Below are positions 8,801-15,021 of a DNA stretch of 20,300 bases, piece by piece. Numbering within the stretch: the stretch's first letter is position 1; each line of letters starts with the position of its first letter. The stretch is from a virus. The notes under the pieces were generated by a model. The model had not been told where the DNA came from. It saw only the letters and a program-made list of their open reading frames with translations, and did no database searches. Position numbers and translations under genes: made by a program. Location of the stretch: IMG/VR virus record IMGVR_UViG_3300048091_000220, positions 1 to 20,300 of that record, one strand, 5' to 3'.

Positions 8801-9705
8801 CGGCCACGCTCACAACCCAGGTTACGTCCGGAAGCCCGAACCTACTTAGCAACGGGGGATTCGAGAACGGCCTAACCGATTGGGCAGGAGATAACGCAAC
8901 CTTCAGCATAGCCAACGGCGGTGGCTGGGGATACTTCGCGGTCACCACTACGAACATCGCTAACGGTGGTTATGCCGCCCTGTATCATTCGCGCGTATCC
9001 GTAGACCCCACCGCTATTTATACGCTGACCGCCGACGCCCTGCTATTCATTAGCGCGGGCGTCGGCCGTTACTACATGCAGATCAACTGGCATGACGCGT
9101 CCGACCAGTTCATTTCCGCGAATGTGGGAAGCGCTCGGCCAAACGATGTCAATTTCGACAGCGGGTCAAGTAACCGCCAATATAGCAAACTCACGGTAGC
9201 GGCGCCGTCGAATGCTCGATTTGCCCGCATTTATATCTCGATGACCAAGGATAGCGGTACGGTTGGATCGTTCGGTATTCGTCAGGTCAAATTCGAGCGG
9301 GGAAGCTTTGCGACACCGTATAGCAATGAAGCGAGCGTCATCCAGAGCTTCCAGACCCTCTCCACCCTGACCACCCAATACGCCTCCCTCTCTACCACCG
9401 TCAGCACCCAAGGCGTGACGATCACGAGCCAGCAGACCGCGATCACGACGATCAACAACAACATTACCTCGATCATGGGGCGATGGGGCGTGGAGATCGA
9501 CGCAAACGGCTATGTCAGCGGCATTGCCTTGAACAACAACGGCGCGCGGGCAGACTTCGCGATCCGCGCCGATCGGTTCAAGATGGTCCCACCCGGCGGC
9601 AATGGCTCCGATGGGAAGTACATTGTAGTCGACGGAAACGGCCGAACCACGGACTACATCCTCTACCAGGGCGTTCGCGTAGTCGAAATGGGCTGGCGCG
9701 ACTGA
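5803..9705 (+). CDS. Central tail fibre / host-specificity protein, J-like
   Basis: ATG 5803 (ATGA overlap with the previous gene) is preferred over the in-frame TTG at 5788 and gives 1300 residues. The order is: a hydrophobic Ala/Val-rich N-terminus (about residues 8-70, reminiscent of lambda I-type segments); the tip domain (to about 510), including GGVEWTTDSKWDTLKRILQA and the J-typical VVNLNVPEEGLENQPVLIKQ; a fibronectin-like region (about 530-625); a heptad-rich coiled coil (about 630-795) with repeats such as TLSQTVSTQGSSITTLQQ; two jelly-roll-like modules starting NLLKNGGLEEG (800) and NLLSNGGFENG (1013), each followed by a short coiled coil; and a DUF1983-like end (WGVEIDANGYVSGIAL, about 1225). 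It likely binds the cell surface receptor and starts DNA ejection. The module block is the likely site of host-range change. Confidence 0.85.
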   Translation: MKTLRTAGMVVAAVALIATTAGLAAPAVAVSATAAASAGGVAGVSAATLGAIGAYGGLAAGVLSAVTAAVAPGVSSQGSATTFQTNPQSGLPYAMGRTRMSGLRFYANTNTRPGYTKFNDLLWFGALLSIGGQIDSIEKFTGDNELVTFDASGNAIGTYHDYQGQKIHLGGSPMASALALSLGGGTAPGWTTEHKLSGITHAMWCLRYNKQGEMYGAGAPEPAWIGKWVKVYDPRLDSTYPGGSGACRALQESTYVWSDNPGLHALTWSLGRWQNGKRTCGIGAPVANIRVAEFVECANVCDANGWKVGGVEWTTDSKWDTLKRILQAGGAVPTQTAAMIGCLVSMPRTAIATIESRHLLDNLSIAATKSRRDRFNTVIPRYVDEDSDWSVISGTAVTVPEYVAADKGQRTKEIDFPLVQVFSGAEAKQPGQLAAYEIVNSREAGPWALTVGPEFIGLQTGDVVNLNVPEEGLENQPVLIKQRGINPATGKVTFTVETETFAKHAFALGETTTPPAPWQLTAPDLKPPAPVATEWSVSGTTSGEGFPALLVAGDSEMPSADAIVIDYRLHAAGETVGDGWTNSAILSAVDTVRHVIAPLESQTAYDVRISYRVGTIDGDTTIFEQVVTGVGKITIIEGQLQDQDAALAELDADIAQAEIDIAAAQQTIADLQADAAATETALTQAQNDILAAQADILANGENITTLTSTVGDQGASITTLQQTANNQAGQLSTLSQTVATQGGSITTMQQSITTLQGSVSTLSQTVSTQGSSITTLQQTSTTQAGQIATLTTRVSAYAPNLLKNGGLEEGTAGYGSAATLTIENGSRAGRYIRATSASANFVVNSPTVSVEVGGKYSGSCDTLFIATAGAMHCNLIWLNSSGSEVGRVTSSVRGGHDFSLDDSGRALNATSGTAPAGAVSALYQIEWFGVSGLVYAGARLLKIESSDRWSSYSSEASIIQTYTAAQTSTTQIASLQTTVSTQGSTITANSTAITTLQSQTATLTTQVTSGSPNLLSNGGFENGLTDWAGDNATFSIANGGGWGYFAVTTTNIANGGYAALYHSRVSVDPTAIYTLTADALLFISAGVGRYYMQINWHDASDQFISANVGSARPNDVNFDSGSSNRQYSKLTVAAPSNARFARIYISMTKDSGTVGSFGIRQVKFERGSFATPYSNEASVIQSFQTLSTLTTQYASLSTTVSTQGVTITSQQTAITTINNNITSIMGRWGVEIDANGYVSGIALNNNGARADFAIRADRFKMVPPGGNGSDGKYIVVDGNGRTTDYILYQGVRVVEMGWRD

Positions 9706-10016
9706 TGCCCTGGGTATTCCGCTGCCGCACGCCAGCTAACGAGGTAACATACGACAGCTGGACCGACGAAACGCTGTTCTATTACGGCACCTTGTCCATC
9801 CCAGCGAATGCGACGGGGTCTTGGAATTATCCGGATCTGGTCAATCAAAAGGTCGCCATCGTTCGTTCAGACGTGGCGGACCCGTCGGGTGGTGCGGGCG
9901 CCACCCCGCCTCCCGTCATGGGCAAAGAAATTGCCCTATCATTCCCCTCCGGTGTCCCCACGATCACAGCCACCCACCCACCGGAGCCACGCAGTCGGTG
10001 GCGACGGAAATCGTGA
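9705..10016 (+). CDS. Small tail-appendage protein, probably frameshifted near its 3' end
   Basis: ATG 9705 overlaps the stop of the fibre gene (TGATG) and encodes 103 residues starting MPWVFRCRTPANEVTYDSWT. The start resembles that of the next gene (MPWGFSATNAGK), so they may be distant paralogues. Near base 9980 the frame turns into a basic tail, PEPRSRWRRKS, ending at 10016. The -1 frame instead continues as TGATQSVATEIVILTVGGS to TGA 10037-10039, which overlaps the next ATG as TGATG, exactly like the gene's own start junction. This argues that the original protein ended at 10039 and that one base is missing in the ACCCACCCACC tract. A structural role beside the fibre is inferred from position only. 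Confidence 0.6.
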   Translation: MPWVFRCRTPANEVTYDSWTDETLFYYGTLSIPANATGSWNYPDLVNQKVAIVRSDVADPSGGAGATPPPVMGKEIALSFPSGVPTITATHPPEPRSRWRRKS

Positions 10017-10038
10017 TCTTGACGGTAGGAGGAAGCTG

Positions 10039-10770
10039 ATGCCTTGGGGGTTCTCGGCGACGAATGCCGGCAAGCGGCGTGTGGTCGACAGTGAAAAATC
10101 GGCCTACGGCTATATTGGCAAGGTCACACCAGCGTTTGTCCCTGGATCGGGCATTGCGGCCTCTCAAGCCAGGTTCACCTGCGTCGGCCGGCCGTTGCTC
10201 TATTACGAGCTGAACACGACCAACCCTATGGGGATTCACCGGCTCGAAGAAGTGTCCGCGAATACGTGGCGAGTGCTCACGCTTGGCACGAACCCGGTCC
10301 GTATTTTCGGCCGCGTAGACCTTAATTGGCCGAATGGAACATCCGCGAACTGGGCAGCCAGGCTGCGCCGTGTTTCAGACGGAAAGGTGACATTCGACAG
10401 CGGGCTGCGGATGCTCAAACTCGCGGGTTGGACGGCTTACACGAACCTTGAGTTGACGTTGGACCCGGGCGACGCGGAAAACCTGCTTCCGGTCACACCT
10501 CCGTTGAACCCGAACGGCCGAAGCATCAACTGGCAGCCGAACCTCATAAAGTGGGTTTACAATTCCGTAGCGCTTGGCGGGGGGCAGTCCACCGCCAGCA
10601 CTCAAATGCAAAAACCTTCGTGGCGGATCAGCGGCTCCACTTTAATCAACAGCTGGACAGCTTTCGACACAAGAGCCGGCCCAGGCAGCGGCAATCTTAC
10701 GGCCCGCAGATCCATCGGCGGAAATGTTTCGGCACCGATCACGATGATCGACAACTCGGCTTTTCCATAA
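10039..10770 (+). CDS. Tail-tip accessory / fibre-associated protein, DUF6453-like start
   Basis: The product is 243 residues from ATG 10039, with a good ribosome site (TAGGAGG, seven bases upstream). The N-terminus, MPWGFSATNAGKRRVVDSEK, resembles phage proteins that open with a WGF-N-G-vvDS pattern (DUF6453-like). The rest looks beta-rich, with WRVLTLGTNPVRIFGRVDL, WAARLRRVSDGKVTFDSGLR and a Gly/Ser-rich C-terminus. No signal peptide or TM segment is seen. It lies directly downstream of the fibre gene, and such genes encode small virion proteins at or near the tail tip. The family call is from memory of the motif and is tentative. Confidence 0.65.
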   Translation: MPWGFSATNAGKRRVVDSEKSAYGYIGKVTPAFVPGSGIAASQARFTCVGRPLLYYELNTTNPMGIHRLEEVSANTWRVLTLGTNPVRIFGRVDLNWPNGTSANWAARLRRVSDGKVTFDSGLRMLKLAGWTAYTNLELTLDPGDAENLLPVTPPLNPNGRSINWQPNLIKWVYNSVALGGGQSTASTQMQKPSWRISGSTLINSWTAFDTRAGPGSGNLTARRSIGGNVSAPITMIDNSAFP

Positions 10771-10854
10771 CGGCGACAAGCGGCCGCTTCTGCCCCACTG
10801 ACGGCGGTAATCCGCCCTTCCCTCCCCTGACATGCTCGGGCGGAAGGAGTTTTC

Positions 10855-11343
10855 ATGCTGCACCTCAAGACGGCCGCCGGTGAGCGGCTTGAGATCCCGG
10901 CCGGTTGCATCATCGCGGTCATGCGCCCGTGCGACGGTATCAATCCGAGCGCCATCATGTACGACATGGGCGCCGGCCCGGCGATCGATCAGCTTTCCGA
11001 CCAGTATGGGTTCGTCAAAAAGACCGTTCAGGATGCTGGCGGCATGATCAACCCGATCGAGGTCAAGATCGTGGAGGCCGTCACCGTCGGTGAAGGCGAG
11101 GAAGCGGCCACGGCCCTCCAGCAGGGCCGCATGATCTTCGCCCGGTCCCGCATCGAGGGCCGCCGCGAAGTGATCGGCGATCCCAACGGCATCCGCGCCG
11201 GGCTGTTCGTGAATCTCACCGGCCAGAGCATGCGCATTAACGTCGCGGACACCCTGGACGAGCTGGACGGCGTGGAAGCGGATGACGCGCCCATCGCGCC
11301 GCCTGTCCCCATGCCTCTGTCACAGGAGCCGAACCATGGCTGA
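10855..11343 (+). CDS. Unassigned phage protein
   Basis: The product is 162 residues from ATG 10855, with ribosome site GGAAGGAG about five bases upstream. The N-terminal part (HLKTAAGERLEIPAGCIIAV) is beta-like. The middle, AIDQLSDQYGFVKKTVQDAG, is helical. The C-terminus is acidic and Pro-rich (ELDGVEADDAPIAPPVPMPL). It overlaps the next gene by eight bases (ATG 11336 within its 3' end), so the two are likely co-translated. The position between the tail genes and the lysis cassette suggests a minor virion or late protein, but no domain was recognised. Confidence 0.65.
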   Translation: MLHLKTAAGERLEIPAGCIIAVMRPCDGINPSAIMYDMGAGPAIDQLSDQYGFVKKTVQDAGGMINPIEVKIVEAVTVGEGEEAATALQQGRMIFARSRIEGRREVIGDPNGIRAGLFVNLTGQSMRINVADTLDELDGVEADDAPIAPPVPMPLSQEPNHG

Positions 11344-11623
11344 TCCGACTGTTTCCGAAATCGACGCCCAGATTGCCGAGCTGCAGCGCCAGCGCGACAT
11401 CAAGTCGCTCGAAGGCTCGCAGGCCGTGGCCGCCGCCCTCAAGTCGGGCAAGGTCGCGACCCTCGCCGAGGATCTGGCGGCGCTGATCGCCGACCTGTCC
11501 CCGGCCAGCACTGCTTATCAGCAGGCAAAGAACATCATCAGCGTGCTCACCGGCGGGCGCAACCTGATCGATGGCGACATTGCCCGCATCCAGGCGATCG
11601 TCGACGCGCAGGCCGAGACCTGA
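11336..11623 (+). CDS. Small helical phage protein, unassigned
   Basis: The product is 95 residues from ATG 11336 (MADPTVSEIDAQIAELQRQR), nearly all helix-forming: an N-terminal coiled coil and a second helix pair ending LIDGDIARIQAIVDAQAET. It overlaps the preceding gene by eight bases and ends four bases before the ATG of the muramidase gene. There is no TM segment or catalytic motif. It belongs to the late operon by spacing. The role is unknown; a chaperone or minor virion part are both possible. Confidence 0.65.
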   Translation: MADPTVSEIDAQIAELQRQRDIKSLEGSQAVAAALKSGKVATLAEDLAALIADLSPASTAYQQAKNIISVLTGGRNLIDGDIARIQAIVDAQAET

Positions 11624-11627
11624 TCCC

Positions 11628-12221
11628 ATGACCGACCCGCGCAAGGAAGCGTTCGATGCTGTCCGCGCCATTTCGCGGCCGGGCTTGTTCAACGATCCGG
11701 GCAACGTCCTGGCTTTCGACAATCTTCTCGACGCTTTCGGAGCACCGCGCATGGCCACCACCACTAGCATCCCAGACGACTACTGGCCGATGCTCGCCAA
11801 GATCGAAAGCGGCAACCGACCGTACATCAAGGCCGCCACCTCCAGCGCTTCTGGTCTCTATCAGTTCATCAAGTCGACCTGGATCGGCGAAGGCGGCAAG
11901 TGGGGTGCGGATGCCAGCAAGGCATTTGGCGGCCTCACCCCGCCCGAGAGTGAGCAGACCGCGCGCGCCAAGACCTTCACGGAGAAAAACGTCGCAACGC
12001 TCAAGGCCAAGGGTATTCCGATCAACAAGGCATCGCTCTACGCCGCGCATTTCTTCGGCGCAGGAACTGCCGCAAAGGTCATCGCTGCCGACGTGAACGA
12101 CCGAGCGGATCTGATTGCGGGAGACGCGGCGACCAAGGCGAACCCGTCGATTCTGAAAGGCAAGACCGTGGGCCAGTTCTTAACGTGGCTCCATGGCAAA
12201 ACCGGTGCATGGGCCCGGTAA
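11628..12221 (+). CDS. Endolysin: transglycosylase SLT / lysozyme-like muramidase
   Basis: The product is 197 residues from ATG 11628. After an N-terminal helical extension (about residues 1-45), a lysozyme-superfamily domain begins with DYWPMLAKIESGNRPYIKAA. Glu60 is in the place of the catalytic glutamate of SLT-type enzymes and is followed by SSASGLYQFIKSTW, the usual GlyLeuTyrGlnPhe block. A second helical block (LYAAHFFGAGTAAKVIAA) completes the fold. It should cut the glycan strand of peptidoglycan at the end of infection. No signal peptide or SAR segment is visible at the N-terminus, so export would need the holin encoded just downstream. Gene order lysin, holin, spanins supports the role. 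Confidence 0.85.
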   Translation: MTDPRKEAFDAVRAISRPGLFNDPGNVLAFDNLLDAFGAPRMATTTSIPDDYWPMLAKIESGNRPYIKAATSSASGLYQFIKSTWIGEGGKWGADASKAFGGLTPPESEQTARAKTFTEKNVATLKAKGIPINKASLYAAHFFGAGTAAKVIAADVNDRADLIAGDAATKANPSILKGKTVGQFLTWLHGKTGAWAR

Positions 12222-12236
12222 GACGAGACGGGGCAC

Positions 12237-12602
12237 ATGGAAAACTTCTCGCTGTCGGATTGGCTCACTGCAGCGGCCTACACGCTGCTTGCAGCCGTCG
12301 GGGGCCTGCTCGGACATGCCATGCGTGAGCATGACAAAGGCAATAAGCTGAACTGGCTGCGAGCCATGACCGAATCCGTGTCATCCGGTTTCGTCGGATT
12401 TCTCGTCATGCTGCTTTGCTTGGCGATGGGCCTCGATCCTTTGTGGACCGGTCCCATCGTCGGGCTATTCGGATGGCTCGGCGCCAACGTCACTATCCGG
12501 ATGCTGGAACGCATCGTTTACGAAAAACTGGGGGTCAAACTGCGCGCCAACACCGACAAGAGAGTGGCAGCGGCTAAAGCTCAAGAGGAGGACAGGCCGT
12601 GA
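12237..12602 (+). CDS. Phage holin, superfamily III / LydA-like
   Basis: The product is 121 residues from ATG 12237. Three hydrophobic segments are visible: about residues 9-27 (WLTAAAYTLLAAVGGLLG), 48-66 (SSGFVGFLVMLLCLAMG) and 70-88 (WTGPIVGLFGWLGANVTI). They are followed by a charged cytoplasmic tail (KLRANTDKRVAAAKAQEEDR). The pattern of a conserved polar loop between the first two segments and a GLFGWLG stretch fits LydA-type holins. It would form the inner-membrane holes that release the upstream muramidase. Its stop overlaps the GTG start of the next gene (GTGA at 12599-12602), so translation is coupled to the spanin gene. Confidence 0.8.
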   Translation: MENFSLSDWLTAAAYTLLAAVGGLLGHAMREHDKGNKLNWLRAMTESVSSGFVGFLVMLLCLAMGLDPLWTGPIVGLFGWLGANVTIRMLERIVYEKLGVKLRANTDKRVAAAKAQEEDRP

Positions 12603-12988
12603 AATGGCTTCTCAATCTGCTTGCACCCTTCAGGTCCGAACTTTTCGCCATGGTCGGCGTGCTGGCGGTTTGCGGAATAGGTGCGGCCATCGCTGGCTAT
12701 TTGCACATCCAGCGGCAGAACGACCAGATCGAGAATCTAGATGCGCGGGTTGGTGACCTCGTGGTCGCCAATAAGGGGTGGGCCGCACGCGTCGCAGAGC
12801 AGGATCGTCTCCGAGGGCTGGAGCAGAAGAATGTCCTGCTACTCCAGGACAAGCTCGCCCTCATCGAACAGCAGAACACCGCCGCTGCCGCGCAGCTCAA
12901 GCAATTGGAGGCCACCAATGCCGAGGTTAAGGAATATCTCTCTCGCCCTATCCCTGCTGACCTGCGCCGCCTGCTCGACAAAAGGTGA
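12599..12988 (+). CDS. Rz-like inner-membrane spanin subunit
   Basis: The product is 129 residues from GTG 12599, which overlaps the holin stop by four bases. It has a short cytoplasmic end, one TM segment (about residues 13-35, SELFAMVGVLAVCGIGAAIAG) and a long charged coiled coil (about 40-115) rich in Gln, Leu and Glu. It ends LRRLLDKR. This layout, its place after the holin, and a lipoprotein ORF overlapping its 3' end in another frame are the classic Rz/Rz1 arrangement. It would link to the outer-membrane partner and fuse the two membranes in the last lysis step. The sequence family is too variable for a motif, so the call rests on topology and context. Confidence 0.8.
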   Translation: MKWLLNLLAPFRSELFAMVGVLAVCGIGAAIAGYLHIQRQNDQIENLDARVGDLVVANKGWAARVAEQDRLRGLEQKNVLLLQDKLALIEQQNTAAAAQLKQLEATNAEVKEYLSRPIPADLRRLLDKR

Positions 12989-13193
12989 GATCGCCGCGGT
13001 GCCGCCCGCGCCGGCCTACCAAGGTATCCCGGCCGGGCTGATGACCCGTTGCGTCGTGAAGGACGTGGAGATGCTCACGACAGGCGACATCGTCACGAGC
13101 CGGAACCTCTACAAGGATGGGTTCGAAAAGTGCGCCGCGAAGGTGGACGCAATCCGCGAGCATGACGCGGCAGCGAGGGCGTTGGGCGACTAA
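12918..13193 (+). CDS. Rz1-like outer-membrane lipoprotein spanin, overlapping Rz
   Basis: ATG 12918 starts inside the Rz gene in the +1 frame; the first 71 bases overlap. The product is 91 residues. The signal is MPRLRNISLALSLLTCAACS, with lipid Cys most likely at residue 19 (AAC) or else 16. A short Pro-rich stretch (VPPAPAYQG) follows, as is usual for Rz1, then an extended region with two more cysteines (TRCVVKDVE and GFEKCAAK). It is longer than many embedded Rz1 proteins because it runs about 200 bases past the Rz stop. A damaged copy of its last 60 bases lies at 13807-13866. The function is inferred from overlap architecture and lipobox. Confidence 0.75.
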   Translation: MPRLRNISLALSLLTCAACSTKGEIAAVPPAPAYQGIPAGLMTRCVVKDVEMLTTGDIVTSRNLYKDGFEKCAAKVDAIREHDAAARALGD

Positions 13194-13366
13194 AAAGGAT
13201 TGCAAGTGTGCATAAGTGCGCGCTGAAACGCAAGCGCAAATAACGATACGAAGTTGCAAAAGTATCAATTGCTTATGCGAAATTTCCAAATAAAATTCTG
13301 TCCATAGAATCAGCCACTTGATTTTGCCGATGCCCTTGGGTCGCAACTTAACCACGAGTAACGGCA
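13194..13366. other. AT-rich intergenic stretch after the lysis cassette
   Basis: No reading frame is convincing here. Base use is clearly more AT-rich than in the flanking genes. Two loose inverted repeats are visible: GCATAAG near 13209 with CTTATGC near 13272, and GATAC near 13247 with GTATC near 13262. Nothing identifies a function, though acquired or non-phage DNA is possible. Confidence 0.4.
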
Positions 13367-13402
13367 GGGTCACCATCTTAATAGAGAGGTGGCCCTTTTT
13401 TT
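13367..13402 (+). terminator. Rho-independent terminator candidate after the late operon
   Basis: GGGTCACC (13367-13374) pairs with GGTGGCCC (13388-13395), eight pairs including one G-T, across a 13-base loop, followed directly by seven T (13396-13402). This suits termination of the rightward late transcript about 170 bases after the Rz1 stop. A related TGGCCCCTTTTTAT sequence near 13780 means the T-run could instead belong to the edge of the IS remnant. Confidence 0.5.
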
Positions 13403-13795
13403 ATTAGCGCGAGACATCTTTGATCCGCCATTCCGACCTCGCGTTAAAATCTGTTTGTATTCAGCTAGGTGGCGCGAGCGCTGCCGCCAGAGCCTAGCGA
13501 TTTCCGGCTGCTTCCGTAGAATTAGTTGCGAGCCGGGCTTGACGCCGGCTGACCAAGGCCCGCCACGTTGATCCCCTTGTTTGCCCCCTAAGGCACGTCC
13601 ATCTGTGCTGCGGCGGCTCCGGAAAGGTCCGCATCTTGTCCACCGTCTTGCGGTTGATGCCATAATACGCAGCGGCACCCCGACGGCTCATCCCGTCGAT
13701 AATCACCGCGCCGGACCTTCTGGTAAAGCTCCACTCTCTTCATCCTTCTCCTCCACCCAAAAACGGAGGTTAGCAGGACTGGCCCCTTTTTATCC
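13386..13795 (-). mobile_element. Decayed IS21-family insertion sequence remnant
   Basis: The only recognisable coding scrap is the first 48 or so codons of an istA transposase gene on the minus strand (13599-13743). Almost the whole element is missing: istA is about 1.5 kb and istB about 0.75 kb in intact members. On the plus strand, TGGCCCTTTTTTTATTA near 13390 and TGGCCCCTTTTTAT near 13780 bracket the scrap and may be terminal repeats; this is inference. The outer limits are therefore approximate. Confidence 0.45.
13599..13743 (-). pseudogene. istA: istA transposase 5' fragment, IS21 family, frameshifted
   Basis: From ATG 13743, with ribosome site GGAGAAGG upstream, the sequence reads MKRVELYQKVRR, then changes frame and continues as VIIDGMSRRGAAAYYGINRK and TVDKMRTFPEPPQHRW. 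This is the N-terminal helix-turn-helix region of IS21-type IstA. The shift equals two missing bases in a GCGC tract (near 13708). After the PEPPQHRW stretch the family likeness ends, so both a frameshift and a large deletion have destroyed the gene. It cannot encode an active transposase. Confidence 0.75.
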
Positions 13796-13806
13796 CGGTG
13801 CTCTCA

Positions 13807-13866
13807 GGCTTCGAGAAGTGTGCCGTGAAGCAGATGCGATACGCGAGCATGACGCTGGAGCGCGCG
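13807..13866 (+). pseudogene. Second, damaged copy of the Rz1-like gene 3' end
   Basis: Bases 13807-13866 closely match 13119-13179 at the end of the Rz1-like gene: GGCTTCGAGAAGTGTGCCG against GGTTCGAAAAGTGCGCCG, then both with CGCGAGCATGACGC. Translation gives GFEKCAVK and, one frame over, ADAIREHDAGAR, so the copy has lost one base. There is no lipobox or start before it. It is probably a relic of another phage's lysis cassette or of a recombination event that involved the IS between the two copies. Confidence 0.7.
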
Positions 13867-14097
13867 AAATTTCCCGGAGAAATTGAACAGCCACAGAGCG
13901 AGTATCTTACCTCGCCAAACGGTGTTGCGCGGCTTAAGGAGGTGCCGCGCCCCACTTACGAGCGCGGACGCGAATGCGCGTTATCACATTATTAACTGTT
14001 CAAAATTCGGCATATCCGTAGATTTGCCGTGGTTAGGTTCAGAGCAGTCGCATGGGGGGCAACAGCCGCATGTAGACGCCAATGACCAGGGAAGGAG
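13867..14097. other. Intergenic stretch without a supported gene
   Basis: Between the Rz1-like scrap and the 14104 gene I see only short open frames with no ribosome site or family signal. A ribosome site, GGAAGGAG at 14090-14097, belongs to the next gene. Base composition is mixed. Nothing more can be supported. Confidence 0.4.
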
Positions 14098-14103
14098 TTG
14101 GAT

Positions 14104-14370
14104 GTGAGAACCATTGAACACGCCGCACGCGTACTAGCGGAAAAGCAAAGTGGACACGACGACTGGGCTTGCTTGGAGGATGATCTTCGCGCGGAGATTG
14201 TCGCGGAGGTCAAAGCGGTCCTCGGGGCGCTGCGCACGCCAAGCAGCGATATGATATCCTCGGGTGCAATTGTCCTTCGAAATCGCGGGTTCGCGTTGGG
14301 GCACGCCGATATTGCGGAAGCATGGTCGGCTATGATCGATGCGGCGATCAGCGATCCCCTATCAGCTTAG
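14104..14370 (+). CDS. Small conserved-looking helical protein of unknown function
   Basis: GTG 14104 is chosen because GGAAGGAG lies at the ideal distance; the frame is also open from TTG 14098. The product is 88 residues: RTIEHAARVLAEKQSGHDDW, then a helix with AEIVAEVKAVLGALRTPS and MISSGAIVLRNRG, ending AWSAMIDAAISDPLSA. The pattern VKAVL-AL--P---MI--GA is familiar from small proteins of unknown role in alphaproteobacterial phages and genomes. It is cytoplasmic by composition. It stands alone downstream of decayed DNA and points toward a minus-strand gene. I do not know its function. Confidence 0.65.
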   Translation: MRTIEHAARVLAEKQSGHDDWACLEDDLRAEIVAEVKAVLGALRTPSSDMISSGAIVLRNRGFALGHADIAEAWSAMIDAAISDPLSA

Positions 14371-14601
14371 GCAAGTCCGTATTTGTCAGGCTGAGGAACC
14401 ATTTACGATCAATAACGTTATACGCGCGGTCCTGACCGTTGCGCCTTTCGTTACTGGTCCGGCCCACCCTATCTGCGCGAATGCGCGAGACGACCCAAAC
14501 CTTCGCCCGGCGCGGCACTGCGCCGAGCGCTTTCAAAGTAAATGGCGTCCCAGGGATCGCGCTTCCAGCGAGGGGCGGCCTCCTTTAATTCCAAGTTTTG
14601 C

Positions 14602-14934
14602 TCAGTGATACCAGAGGCTAGCGGCAGAATCCCAGCGCGCACTCAGGCTGTTCGCTTTCGATATTCCATGCGCATTCTCATAAGCAGTGTGAACTTCGGT
14701 CATCAATGTGACGCCGCCAACGCGACCCAGCGTTTCGCCAATCGAGAAGAGCGCGAGCCTTTGCAGTGAATGCGCGTCATCATGGGAGAAAAGGCCCTGC
14801 GAAAGAATATTCTCGATATCGATCTTTTCGGTTCGAAACCCGGCAGAGTTCACGGACGACTCCCGCAACTTAAGGTATTCTGAAAGGAGGCGGTCAATAT
14901 AATCGATAAGCTCATTTAGCTGCAATTCGTCCAT
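14602..14934 (-). CDS. Helical protein of unknown function
   Basis: The product is 110 residues from ATG 14934, with AAAGGGG about six bases upstream. The N-terminus, MDELQLNELIDYIDRLLSEY, is a likely amphipathic helix. The rest has no Cys-rich, TM or catalytic motif; IGETLGRVGGVTLMTEVHTA lies near the middle. Its start is about 90 bases beyond the stop of the 15022-15201 gene on the same strand, so they could share a transcript. The codon use and less GC-rich composition differ from the tail genes, which fits accessory DNA. The function is unknown. Confidence 0.6.
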   Translation of the reverse strand: MDELQLNELIDYIDRLLSEYLKLRESSVNSAGFRTEKIDIENILSQGLFSHDDAHSLQRLALFSIGETLGRVGGVTLMTEVHTAYENAHGISKANSLSARWDSAASLWYH

Positions 14935-15021
14935 TGAATCCCCTTTCTCGAATACCGGTTATGCCTGGGTGGAAAGTAACTAGTAATGATGGCGGCGGCG
15001 AGCGCCATTCGGCGTTCGCCC

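Noticed and set aside
14371-14601. Possible small gene between the convergent 14104 and 14602 genes
   Set aside because: Open frames there lack start sites and sensible composition; one short GC hairpin near 14508-14525 is not followed by a T-run.
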